A stretch of 46,001 bases of DNA from Pseudomonas graminis (GTDB lineage: Bacteria > Pseudomonadota > Gammaproteobacteria > Pseudomonadales > Pseudomonadaceae): positions 1-46,001 of the forward strand of contig NZ_FOHW01000038.1 in assembly GCF_900111735.1 (NCBI RefSeq), in the 5' to 3' direction. Every line of letters starts with the position of its first letter. The stretch's first letter is position 1. Positions 31,568 through 39,047 of this stretch are shown one piece after another. Position numbers and translations under genes: made by a program. The notes under the pieces are model-generated. The model saw only the letters and a list, made by a program, of their open reading frames with translations, was not told the DNA's origin and did not search any database.

Positions 31568-32090
31568 GATGTGCATAAAATTCTTGGGCTTGAACGGGTT
31601 CCGTGCCACTCCTCACGCCTTTTCTTCGTAGACAAAAACCTCCACCCGAAAGCGTCTGTCAGGCGACCCCCGGTCCACGCAATTTCGCAGTGCCGGCAAT
31701 CTCTTTAGCCGAGTGGATTATCGTGGCAGGCGCACCATTTCAGGGAGGTCTGGACGACCTTCAAGTGACTTGAATCCGGGCGTTCCGTCTCAATGGACAT
31801 TCGCCGGCGATAACAGGTTCCATGGTCACGCAGTCAGATGTGCGGCAGCGCAATTAACAGTTGATTCACTTGAGCGCGCTTGCTCAGGGCGCCTACTATT
31901 TGCCTGTGCTCAAATTGTTTGAGAACAGCGATGCTCTTCGCGGTGTCCAAACCGCACAGGGTGGCGCAGTCCGCTCTATTGCAGAGGGCGCTATTGCGAA
32001 AGCCAATAGTAGTCATACTGCCTGTAGAGGTTCCTTCGCCGGGAAAATGTCGATAAGGTAAGGGTCCAATTCCAAGACCCGCGAGGAGTA
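31568..32090. other. Intergenic region upstream of the small GNAT gene
   Basis: About 520 bases without a supported gene. Open frames are present but none has a ribosome-binding site or a recognisable protein pattern. The left part holds the oprI upstream region; the right part must carry the promoter of the GNAT-fold gene. I see no repeat array or RNA gene, though a small RNA cannot be ruled out. Confidence 0.4.
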
Positions 32091-32093
32091 GTG

Positions 32094-32375
32094 ATGAGCG
32101 AGGCGTTGTCCATCCACCATGACGAGACCGGTCACCAGTTCGAAGTCAATATCGACGGCTACCGTGCCTATCTGACGTACATGGACCTGGGTAAAGAGAC
32201 CCTGGATATCTACCGTACGTTCGTGCCCAACGAACTGCGCGGGCGGGGGATAGCGGCGGCCTTGACCAAGGTGGCCCTCGACTACGCCGACCGGATCGGC
32301 TACACCGTGATTCCGTCGTGTTCCTACGTGGAGCGCTACATGGAGCGCAACCAGCGGCAGGCTGCCAAGATCTGA
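32094..32375 (+). CDS. Small GNAT-fold N-acetyltransferase (YjdJ-like)
   Basis: 93 residues from ATG 32094, with AGGAG 5 bases before it; the GTG at 32091 is too close to that site. The compact single-domain GNAT of the YjdJ type has the acetyl-CoA loop NELRGRGIAAALTKVALDYA and IPSCSYVERYMERN at the end. It may acetylate a small molecule; the target is unknown. Because it is much shorter than typical GNATs, partner subunits are likely. Confidence 0.9.
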   Translation: MSEALSIHHDETGHQFEVNIDGYRAYLTYMDLGKETLDIYRTFVPNELRGRGIAAALTKVALDYADRIGYTVIPSCSYVERYMERNQRQAAKI

Positions 32376-32396
32376 CCGAAGCGCTTCACACAGTAA

Positions 32397-32420
32397 AACG
32401 CCGAGCATGTGCTCGGCGTT
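32397..32420. terminator. Bidirectional terminator between GNAT and DAHP synthase genes
   Basis: AACGCCGAGCA (32397-32407) and TGCTCGGCGTT (32410-32420) form a perfect 11-bp stem with a very short loop. AAAA before and TT after let it serve both convergent genes. Confidence 0.8.
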
Positions 32421-32438
32421 GTCGTTTCTGCGGGCCGG

Positions 32439-33515
32439 TCAGTCGCGTGTGCGCTTGGGCAGTACGTCCTTGAGCTTGGCGTGCATGCTGCGCAGGGTTT
32501 TTTCGGTGCTATCCCAATCGATACAGGCATCGGTAATCGACACGCCGTATTGCAGGTCGGCGAGGTCTTTGGGAATCGCCTGGCAGCCCCAGTTCAGATG
32601 GCTCTCGACCATCAGGCCGATGATCGACTGGTTGCCTTCGAGAATCTGGTTGGCAACGTTCTCCATCACCAAAGGCTGCAGCGCCGGGTCCTTGTTGGAG
32701 TTGGCGTGGCTGCAATCAACCATGATATTCGGTTTGATCTTCGCCTTGTTTAGCGCCTGTTCGCACAGGGCGACGCTGACCGAATCGTAGTTGGGCTTGC
32801 CGTTGCCGCCGCGCAATACCACGTGACCGTAGGCGTTGCCTTTGGTGGTGACGATGGACACGCCGCCTTCCTGATTGATACCAAGGAAGCGATGGGGGCT
32901 GGACACCGATTGCAGGGCGTTGATGGCCACAGTCAAACCGCCGTCGGTGCCATTCTTGAAGCCGACTGCCGAGGACAGACCCGAGGCCATTTCCCGGTGA
33001 GTCTGGGATTCAGTGGTGCGCGCGCCGATGGCCGACCAGCTGATCAGGTCCTGCAGGTACTGGGGCGAGATCGGGTCGAGCGCTTCGGTTGCGGTCGGCA
33101 GGCCTTTTTCGGCCAGGTCGCGCAGCAATTGACGGCCGATGTGCAAGCCATCCTGGATCTTGAAGGAGTCGTCCAGGTACGGATCGTTGATCAGGCCTTT
33201 CCAGCCGACGGTGGTGCGTGGCTTCTCGAAATAGACGCGCATGACCAGGTACAAGGTGTCGGACACCTCGGCGGCCAGTGCTTTCAGGCGATCGGCGTAT
33301 TCGTGGGCGGCCTTGAGGTCGTGGATCGAGCAGGGCCCGATCACGATGAACAGGCGGTGATCCTTGCCATCGAGGATATTGCGGATGACTTCGCGGCCCT
33401 GGCTGACAGTGGCCTGTGCGGCGGCAGTCAGCGGGATTTCGCGTTTCAGCTGATCCGGGGTGATCAGTGTCTCGTTGGAGGCAACGTTGAGGTCGTCAAT
33501 CGGTAAATCAGCCAT
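32439..33515 (-). CDS. 3-deoxy-7-phosphoheptulonate (DAHP) synthase, AroG/AroF type
   Basis: 358 residues from ATG 33515 (an in-frame ATG at 33527 adds 4). It catalyses condensation of phosphoenolpyruvate with erythrose 4-phosphate, the first step of aromatic biosynthesis. The class I alpha-type signature FIVIGPCSIHDLKAAHEYA includes the metal-binding Cys, and MRVYFEKPRTTVGWKGL, GARTTESQTHRE, FKNGTDG and VDCSHANSNKD follow. The feedback type cannot be set from the sequence alone, so I give no gene symbol. Confidence 0.94.
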   Translation of the reverse strand: MADLPIDDLNVASNETLITPDQLKREIPLTAAAQATVSQGREVIRNILDGKDHRLFIVIGPCSIHDLKAAHEYADRLKALAAEVSDTLYLVMRVYFEKPRTTVGWKGLINDPYLDDSFKIQDGLHIGRQLLRDLAEKGLPTATEALDPISPQYLQDLISWSAIGARTTESQTHREMASGLSSAVGFKNGTDGGLTVAINALQSVSSPHRFLGINQEGGVSIVTTKGNAYGHVVLRGGNGKPNYDSVSVALCEQALNKAKIKPNIMVDCSHANSNKDPALQPLVMENVANQILEGNQSIIGLMVESHLNWGCQAIPKDLADLQYGVSITDACIDWDSTEKTLRSMHAKLKDVLPKRTRD

Positions 33516-33819
33516 CGTGTTACTCATCAGGTCACGGATGCTGGCCGCCAGCGTCCCCGTGCGGCGGAGCCGAGCATGATTGAGCGCAACGGGGGAGCCG
33601 AACCTTAGCGCGTTAGCCGGTGGTTCGACAATGGGTAAACGTGGCTTTCGTCCAACGCTTGCGGCATTGTCTGACCTGTTTCAGGCTGCGGAACCGCACG
33701 ATGGATCATCCCGGCTAACGCCGGTCCCACTGATAGACCGCGATTCCCGGCTGAAGCCGGTCCTACGAAAGCAGGCGCCGGATATTCAATCAACCGAACA
33801 TCATTCAGAGGAGAAGCGC
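33516..33819. repeat. REP pair upstream of the thioredoxin-like gene
   Basis: The 304-base gap contains two REP units in the same orientation, 33709-33730 (TCCCGGCTAACGCCGGTCCCAC) in slightly altered form and 33744-33765. This tandem rather than inverted pairing differs from the other clusters. The promoters for the two divergent genes should be on either side of it. Confidence 0.75.
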
Positions 33820-34155
33820 GTGGATCAATTGCAACTGACGGACTTCGACCTCGACCAGCAACTTCTCAACCTGCCCGGCGTCTCACTGCTGATTTTCACC
33901 AGCCTGGGCTGCTCCAGTTGCCGCTGGGCCCGGCACCATTTACCCGAGCAATCCTTGCCCCTGGATCGCCTGTGCTGGATTGATGCCGAAGAGAACGGCG
34001 GCGCGGTGGAGCGCTATGGCGTGTTTCATCTGCCGACGATGTTTGTGGTGCGTGACGGTGCCTTCTTCGGGCCCCTTCGCACGCAGATGTCCGCCGAAGC
34101 CATTGTCACGGGCCTGGCCCAGGCGCTGGCAACGCCACCAGACGAATTACCCTGA
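33820..34155 (+). CDS. Thioredoxin-like protein
   Basis: 111 residues from GTG 33820, with AGAGGAG just upstream. A thioredoxin fold is seen: the active-site CSSC (LLIFTSLGCSSCRWARHHLP), the cis-Pro FHLPTMFVVRDG and a C-terminal helix. There is no signal peptide, so it works in the cytoplasm. The CSSC redox pair resembles thioredoxin-like rather than true thioredoxins (CGPC), so the partner is unclear. The ketopantoate reductase-like gene follows after 12 bases and may be cotranscribed. Confidence 0.85.
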   Translation: MDQLQLTDFDLDQQLLNLPGVSLLIFTSLGCSSCRWARHHLPEQSLPLDRLCWIDAEENGGAVERYGVFHLPTMFVVRDGAFFGPLRTQMSAEAIVTGLAQALATPPDELP

Positions 34156-34167
34156 AGCGGAGTTTCC

Positions 34168-35136
34168 ATGAGCGAAGACGCAGCGAGCAAAAGCGCGATC
34201 AAACCCCGGATCGGCATCATCGGCACCGGTGCGATCGGCGGTTTCTACGGCGTGATGCTGGCCCGGGGCGGTTTTGATGTGCATTTTCTGCTGCGCAGCG
34301 AATTCGATGCCGTCGCCCGCAATGGCCTGCACGTCGACAGTCAGGTGCATGGCCCGTTGGTGCTGGAAAACGTCCATGCCTACGCCTCAGCTGCCGACAT
34401 GCCACCCTGCGACTGGTTGCTGATCGGCGCCAAGACCACCGGCAACGGCGGGGTCGCTTCCGCCATCGTTCAGGCCGCGGCGCCGGACGCCAAGGTTTTG
34501 CTCCTGCAAAACGGCTTGGGTGTCGAGCAAGAGCTGCGCGCAGCCTTGCCTGATTCCCTGCATCTATTGGGCGGCCTGTGTTTCGTCTGCGTTTATCGCA
34601 CAGGGCCGGGGCAGATCACCCATCAGGCCTTCGGTGCCGTGAATATCGGTTACCACAGCGGGCCGGCCGATACGGCAACGCGCGGGCACTGGGTCGAGCA
34701 GGGCGCTTCGCTGTTTCACCAGGCGGGCATCGACTCTGTGGCCATGGACAACCTCGACAAGGCGCGCTGGCAAAAGCTGGTGTGGAACGTGCCCTATAAC
34801 GGGCTTTCCGTTCTGCTCAACGCCAGCACCACGCCGCTGATGGCCGACGGCGACAGCCGCGCGCTGATCCAGGGGCTGATGGCGGAAGTGGTGCAAGGCG
34901 CCGAAGCGTGCGGGCACGTGCTGCCGGAGGGCTACGCCGAGCAATTGCTCAAGGTCACCGGCCAGATGCCGGATTACCGGCCGAGCATGTACCACGACTT
35001 CACCGAAAAACGCCCTCTGGAACTCGACGCCATCTACGCCCGGCCCCTCGCGGCTGCGCTTGCCGCCGGCTGCGACATGCCCAAGGTGCGCGCCCTGTAT
35101 CACGCGCTGGCGTTTATTGATCGCGGCAATCGTTGA
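34168..35136 (+). CDS. Putative 2-dehydropantoate 2-reductase
   Basis: 322-residue ApbA/PanE-type NADPH-dependent reductase. The N-terminal Rossmann motif GIIGTGAIGGFYG (about residues 17-29) is followed by the substrate region WLLIGAKTT and LLLQNGLGVEQEL. The C-terminal helical domain has DKARWQKLVWNVPYNGLSVLL (with Lys and Asn expected in catalysis) and RPSMYHDFTEKRPLELDAI. It reduces ketopantoate to pantoate for vitamin B5, but pseudomonads carry several paralogues and this one may act on another 2-oxo acid. It overlaps no neighbour; a 5'-nucleotidase gene lies 46 bases on. Confidence 0.88.
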   Translation: MSEDAASKSAIKPRIGIIGTGAIGGFYGVMLARGGFDVHFLLRSEFDAVARNGLHVDSQVHGPLVLENVHAYASAADMPPCDWLLIGAKTTGNGGVASAIVQAAAPDAKVLLLQNGLGVEQELRAALPDSLHLLGGLCFVCVYRTGPGQITHQAFGAVNIGYHSGPADTATRGHWVEQGASLFHQAGIDSVAMDNLDKARWQKLVWNVPYNGLSVLLNASTTPLMADGDSRALIQGLMAEVVQGAEACGHVLPEGYAEQLLKVTGQMPDYRPSMYHDFTEKRPLELDAIYARPLAAALAAGCDMPKVRALYHALAFIDRGNR

Positions 35137-35182
35137 TGGCCATTGCCGTACGTCTGCCCACCTCCCGCTTCAAGGAAAACTG

Positions 35183-36103
35183 ATGAGCACTCAGCTGAAC
35201 GTTAAAACCCCGGGGAGCAAGCTGGTGCTGGCGATTTCCTCGCGGGCGCTGTTTGATTTGCGCGAAAGTCATGACGTTTATATGGCCAGCGGGGTCGCTG
35301 CGTACCGTCAGTACCAGATCGACCACGAGGATGAAATCCTCGAGCCTGGTGATGCGTTCCGTCTGGTGGAAAAACTGCTCAGCCTGAACGCCAGCCTCAA
35401 CCAGTCCCGGGTGGAAGTGGTGCTGGTCTCGCGCAACAGTGCCGACACCGGTTTGCGTGTGTTCAATTCGATTCAGCATTACGGCCTCGACATTTCCCGC
35501 GCGGCGTTCGTCGGCGGGCGCAGTCCGTTTCCGTATTTGGCCGCTTTCGGCAGTCATCTGTTCCTGTCCACCCACGCCGAAGACGTGCGCAGCGCGCTGG
35601 ATGCGGGGTTCGCCGCCGCGACGATTCTCTCCGGTGGCGCCCGTCGCGCGGCCAGTGCCGAGCTGCGCATCGCGTTCGACGGCGACGCTGTGCTGTTCTC
35701 CGATGAGTCCGAGCGCGTGTATCAATCTGGTGGCCTTGAGGCGTTTCAGGCCAACGAGCGCGAGGCGGCGCGACGGCCCTTGCCCGGCGGGCCTTTCAAA
35801 CCCTTTCTCGCGGCATTGAACGCCTTGCAGCGCGAATTCCCTGAAGAGTCCTGCCCGATTCGCACGGCCCTGGTGACTGCGCGCTCGGCTCCGGCTCACG
35901 AACGGGTGATTCGTACGCTGCGCGAGTGGGACATCCGTCTGGATGAGTCGCTGTTCCTCGGCGGCCTGGACAAATCGGCGTTTCTGGAGGCATTCGCTGC
36001 CGACGTGTTCTTCGACGATCAGCCCGGCCATTGTGAGCGCGCGCGGGAAGTCGTGGCGACCGGCCATGTGCCCCATGGCATCAGCAACGAGCTAAAACCC
36101 TGA
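35183..36103 (+). CDS. Cytosolic 5'-nucleotidase (cN-I type)
   Basis: 306 residues from ATG 35183 with AAGGAAAAC before it. It matches the cN-IA/IB family well: LVLAISSRALFDLRESHDVY, the FVGGRSPFPYLAAF segment, LRIAFDGDAVLFSDESERVY (metal- and phosphate-binding Asp/Ser) and CPIRTALVTARSAPAHERVIRTL, with FDDQPGHCERA near the end. It dephosphorylates nucleoside monophosphates such as AMP or dNMPs, and bacterial members probably work in nucleotide salvage. The human enzymes are close relatives, which is unusual for a bacterial protein. It is on the same strand as the ketopantoate reductase-like gene. Confidence 0.93.
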   Translation: MSTQLNVKTPGSKLVLAISSRALFDLRESHDVYMASGVAAYRQYQIDHEDEILEPGDAFRLVEKLLSLNASLNQSRVEVVLVSRNSADTGLRVFNSIQHYGLDISRAAFVGGRSPFPYLAAFGSHLFLSTHAEDVRSALDAGFAAATILSGGARRAASAELRIAFDGDAVLFSDESERVYQSGGLEAFQANEREAARRPLPGGPFKPFLAALNALQREFPEESCPIRTALVTARSAPAHERVIRTLREWDIRLDESLFLGGLDKSAFLEAFAADVFFDDQPGHCERAREVVATGHVPHGISNELKP

Positions 36104-36197
36104 GGCGTTAGAACGAAAAGTACCCGTTGCCCGTCGGAGTGCGCGGCGCGCTGCTACGCTGATCAAGTCTTCACTTCAAAGGCTGACCGGGGGTCCC

Positions 36198-36692
36198 ATG
36201 ATCCGCTCGATGCTCTACGCCACGGACCTTGGTGCTTATGCGCCGTATACGCTGCAGCACGCGCTGGTACTCGCGCGGACCTTCGATGCCGAATTGCACG
36301 TCGTGCATGTGGTCGAGCCGATGGGCCTGTTCGCCGAGTCCGTGCTGCAGAGTTACCTGGCCGCCGACGTGCTCAAAGAGCTGCACAGCGAGGGCGTCAA
36401 CACGGTGATCGACGGTATTGAGGCCCGGGTAATGGCCAGTTTCCGTGAAGAACTGGGGGAGGGGCATGAGGACCTTGCCCTGATCCGCAGCGTTCGCGTG
36501 GTCCAGGGCGATCCATCCAATGTGATACTCGATCAGGCGCGCCTGCTCAGCGTCGACCTGGTGGTGGTGGGCAGTCGCAGCCACGGAGGGGAGGGCGATA
36601 CGCCGATCGGCCGGACGGCGGCGCGAGTTCTGCAACTGTCCGACGTGCCGGTGTACATGGTGCCAATGCTGCACAGGCGTACACAAACGTGA
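36198..36692 (+). CDS. Universal stress protein (UspA family)
   Basis: 164 residues of a single Usp domain. It starts MIRSMLYATDLGAYAPYTLQHALVLARTFDAELHVVHVVEP and ends with the nucleotide-binding-like segment VDLVVVGSRSHGGEGDTPIGRTAARVLQLSDVPVYMVP. The GxxG pattern partly fits ATP-binding members. The protein is likely induced under starvation or respiratory stress, though the promoter here is not recognisable. It lies 94 bases after the nucleotidase gene and before cysB. Confidence 0.9.
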   Translation: MIRSMLYATDLGAYAPYTLQHALVLARTFDAELHVVHVVEPMGLFAESVLQSYLAADVLKELHSEGVNTVIDGIEARVMASFREELGEGHEDLALIRSVRVVQGDPSNVILDQARLLSVDLVVVGSRSHGGEGDTPIGRTAARVLQLSDVPVYMVPMLHRRTQT

Positions 36693-36768
36693 TTGCGTTC
36701 CGGGAATGTGCCAAGGGCGCTAAAAGCTGCGTGCCATTGCCGGGTAAAAGTGATAAAAAGTTCTAGCT

Positions 36769-36799
36769 TTGCCTTCCTGACCAATAATCCAGTTATATA
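36769..36799 (+). promoter_or_regulatory. Candidate sigma-70 promoter of cysB
   Basis: TTGCCT (36769-36774) and TTATAT/TATATA (36793-36799) are 18-19 bases apart and about 45 bases before the cysB start. The surrounding AT-rich stretch could host CysB autoregulation, but I cannot define a site. Confidence 0.4.
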
Positions 36800-36843
36800 C
36801 CGTCGCTGATGCCCGTGGCGTCTTCCGGCTTTGAGGGATACAT

Positions 36844-37818
36844 ATGAAGCTTCAACAACTGCGCTACATCTGGGAAGTGGCGCACCACGACCTCAACGTT
36901 TCAGCGACGGCACAAAGCCTCTACACCTCCCAGCCAGGCATCAGCAAGCAGATCCGCCTGTTGGAAGACGAGTTGGGGGTCGAGGTCTTCGCCCGCAGCG
37001 GCAAGCACCTGACACGCGTCACTCCGGCGGGCGAGCGCATCATTACCACCGCCGGCGAGATCCTGCGCAAGGTCGAGAGCATCAAACAGATTGCCCAGGA
37101 ATTCTCCAACGAGAAAAAGGGCACGCTGTCCATCGCCACCACCCACACCCAGGCACGTTATGCGCTGCCGCCAGTCATCAGCAATTTCATCAAGCAGTAC
37201 CCGGATGTCGCGCTGCACATGCATCAGGGCTCACCGATGCAGATCGCGGAAATGGCCGCGGACGGCACGGTCGATTTCGCCATTGCCACGGAAGCGCTGG
37301 AGCTGTTCGGCGATCTGGTGATGATGCCGTGCTACACCTGGAACCGCTGCGTGGTCGTCCCCCAGGGCCATCCGCTGACCAAGGTGCCGAAGCTGACCCT
37401 CGAGATTCTCGCCGAATACCCGATCGTGACTTACGTATTCGGTTTCACCGGCCGTTCCAAGCTCGATGAAGCGTTCAGCCACCGTGGCCTGACGCCGAAA
37501 GTGGTGTTTACCGCCGCCGACGCTGACGTCATCAAGACGTACGTGAGATTGGGGTTAGGCGTAGGCATCGTTGCGAAAATGGCCGTCGATCAGAAGCTGG
37601 ACAGCGATCTGGTGGTGCTCGACGCCAGCGAACTGTTCGAAGCCAGCGTGACCAAGATCGGTTTCCGCCGCGGCACCTTCCTGCGCGGCTTCATGTGCGA
37701 TTTCATCGAGAAATTCGCCCCGCACCTGACCCGCGACGTCATGGCCAAAGCCATTCAGTGCCACAACAAGCAGGAACTGGAAGAGCTGTTTGCCGGCGTT
37801 CAACTGCCGGAGCATTGA
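36844..37818 (+). CDS. cysB: Sulfur-metabolism regulator CysB
   Basis: 324-residue LysR-type regulator almost the exact length of CysB. The N-terminal winged helix (MKLQQLRYIWEVAHHDLNVSATAQSLYTSQPGISKQIR) is typical, and the effector domain has TTHTQARYALPPVISNFI and GLGVGIVAKMAVD. It senses N-acetylserine and activates assimilatory sulfate reduction, including cysH, which lies convergent next door. A GAGGGATAC ribosome-binding site precedes the start. Confidence 0.96.
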   Translation: MKLQQLRYIWEVAHHDLNVSATAQSLYTSQPGISKQIRLLEDELGVEVFARSGKHLTRVTPAGERIITTAGEILRKVESIKQIAQEFSNEKKGTLSIATTHTQARYALPPVISNFIKQYPDVALHMHQGSPMQIAEMAADGTVDFAIATEALELFGDLVMMPCYTWNRCVVVPQGHPLTKVPKLTLEILAEYPIVTYVFGFTGRSKLDEAFSHRGLTPKVVFTAADADVIKTYVRLGLGVGIVAKMAVDQKLDSDLVVLDASELFEASVTKIGFRRGTFLRGFMCDFIEKFAPHLTRDVMAKAIQCHNKQELEELFAGVQLPEH

Positions 37819-37927
37819 GAGGCGAGCCTCAGCTTAAAGCGGCAAGTTTCAAGCTGCAAGAAACAGCAGACCTCACGCGGACCGCCGTTCTCTTGCAGCT
37901 TGAGGCTTGAGGCTTGAAGCTGCTTTT
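37819..37927. repeat. Inverted repeat element between cysB and cysH
   Basis: CAAGCTGCAAGA (37850-37861) and TCTTGCAGCTTG (37891-37902) are exact inverses. Beyond them a short direct repeat TTGAGGC-TTGAGGC-TTGAAGC is present, ending in GCTTTTCT. This resembles a dispersed GCTTGAAGC-type element of fluorescent pseudomonads and differs from the REP clusters. It likely ends transcription from both sides. Confidence 0.7.
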
Positions 37928-38662
37928 CTATTCTTTCGCGATCATATTCCCGGCATGCAGCCCGCATTCCTTCTGCGTCGCTTCTTCCCACCACCAGCGG
38001 CCTTCGCGTTCGTGCTGATTCGGCAGGACAGGGCGTGTGCAGGGTTCGCAGCCGATGCTGATGAAGCCGCGCTCGTGTAGGGCATTAAACGGCAGCTCGA
38101 GCATGCGGATGTAGTTCCACACATCGGCGCTGCTCATCTGGGCCAGCGGGTTGAATTTGTACAGCGTGCGTTCCGGAGTCGAGAACGCGCCGTCGATTTC
38201 AACCACGGCCACGTTATTGCGCGTGCTCGGGCTCTGATCACGACGCTGGCCGGTGGCCCAAGAGGTAACGCCGGACAGCTTGCGGCGCAACGGCTCGATC
38301 TTGCGGATCCCGCAGCACTCGCCGTGGCCGTCGCGGTAGAAGCTGAACAAGCCCTTTTCCTTGACCATCGGCTCGAGCTTTTCGCGGTCCGGGCTGACGA
38401 TGTCGATGTCGATTTTGTACTGCTCGCGGACCTGATCGATGAAGCGATAGGTCTCCGGGTGCAGCCGGCCGGTGTCCAGGCTGAACACCTTGACGTTCTT
38501 GTTGATTTTCCAGGCCATGTCCACCAGCACCACGTCTTCCGCGCCGCTGAAGGAAATCCACAGGTCGTCGCCAAAGTGCTGGAAGGCGAATTTGAGGATG
38601 TCGGACGGGGATTTGTTGGCGAAAGTGGCGGCGATGTCGTCAACGTCGAAAGGGTGGTTCAT
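37928..38662 (-). CDS. cysH: Assimilatory APS reductase (CysH)
   Basis: 244 residues from ATG 38662, where NHPFDVDDIAATFANKSP begins; a longer frame upstream lacks a conserved start. It reduces adenosine 5'-phosphosulfate to sulfite using thioredoxin. The [4Fe-4S] cluster ligands are present as ECCGIRKIEPL and GCEPCTRPV, which mark an APS (not PAPS) reductase as in other Pseudomonas. The phosphosulfate-binding SFSGAEDVVLVDM and LDTGRLHPETY segments are intact, and the C-terminal ECGLH carries the redox Cys. It is controlled by CysB, encoded convergently. Confidence 0.95.
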   Translation of the reverse strand: MNHPFDVDDIAATFANKSPSDILKFAFQHFGDDLWISFSGAEDVVLVDMAWKINKNVKVFSLDTGRLHPETYRFIDQVREQYKIDIDIVSPDREKLEPMVKEKGLFSFYRDGHGECCGIRKIEPLRRKLSGVTSWATGQRRDQSPSTRNNVAVVEIDGAFSTPERTLYKFNPLAQMSSADVWNYIRMLELPFNALHERGFISIGCEPCTRPVLPNQHEREGRWWWEEATQKECGLHAGNMIAKE

Positions 38663-39047
38663 CTGGGCGGCTTCCTGATCAGGGCTGGCGCTTAGGCGCT
38701 CGTAATGGCGCAGATGGTAACAAAAAACGTCGGGCCGTTTGCCCGAAAGCAGCTGCACGGAGACGGACACGCGGATGTGGCTCCTACGGATCTCATACCT
38801 GGCGTTGACTCCGGACGGCTGCCACCGTTGGTTGTCGCTGGCATGTTCTCAGTGGACGCACGCCTCCCTCTGTAGGAGCCGGCTTGCTGGCGAACGCGTC
38901 AGGTCAGGAGATGAGCTATTCAATGACCGACTCCTTTCGCCAGCAAGCCGGCTCCTAGGTATCTACGTGTGCTCACGCCCCAACGGCCACCCTAGACCCA
39001 TAGATTCGCGTAGGCGCGCGATCCAGCACCAATCCCCAATCGGTTGA
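38663..39047. other. Intergenic region with a REP pair of a second family
   Basis: The 385-base gap holds a perfect 22-bp inverted pair, 38873-38894 (from TAGGAGCCGGCTTGCTGGCG) and 38936-38957. This REP family (core GAGCCGGCTTGCTGGCGA) is distinct from the clusters built on GACCGGCTTCAGCCGGGAAG. The left part is the cysH leader, with AGGA before its start. No gene is supported. Confidence 0.75.

Noticed and set aside
31713..31922. Open frames upstream of the small GNAT gene
   Set aside because: They overlap each other in different frames, lack ribosome-binding sites and give translations without any conserved pattern.
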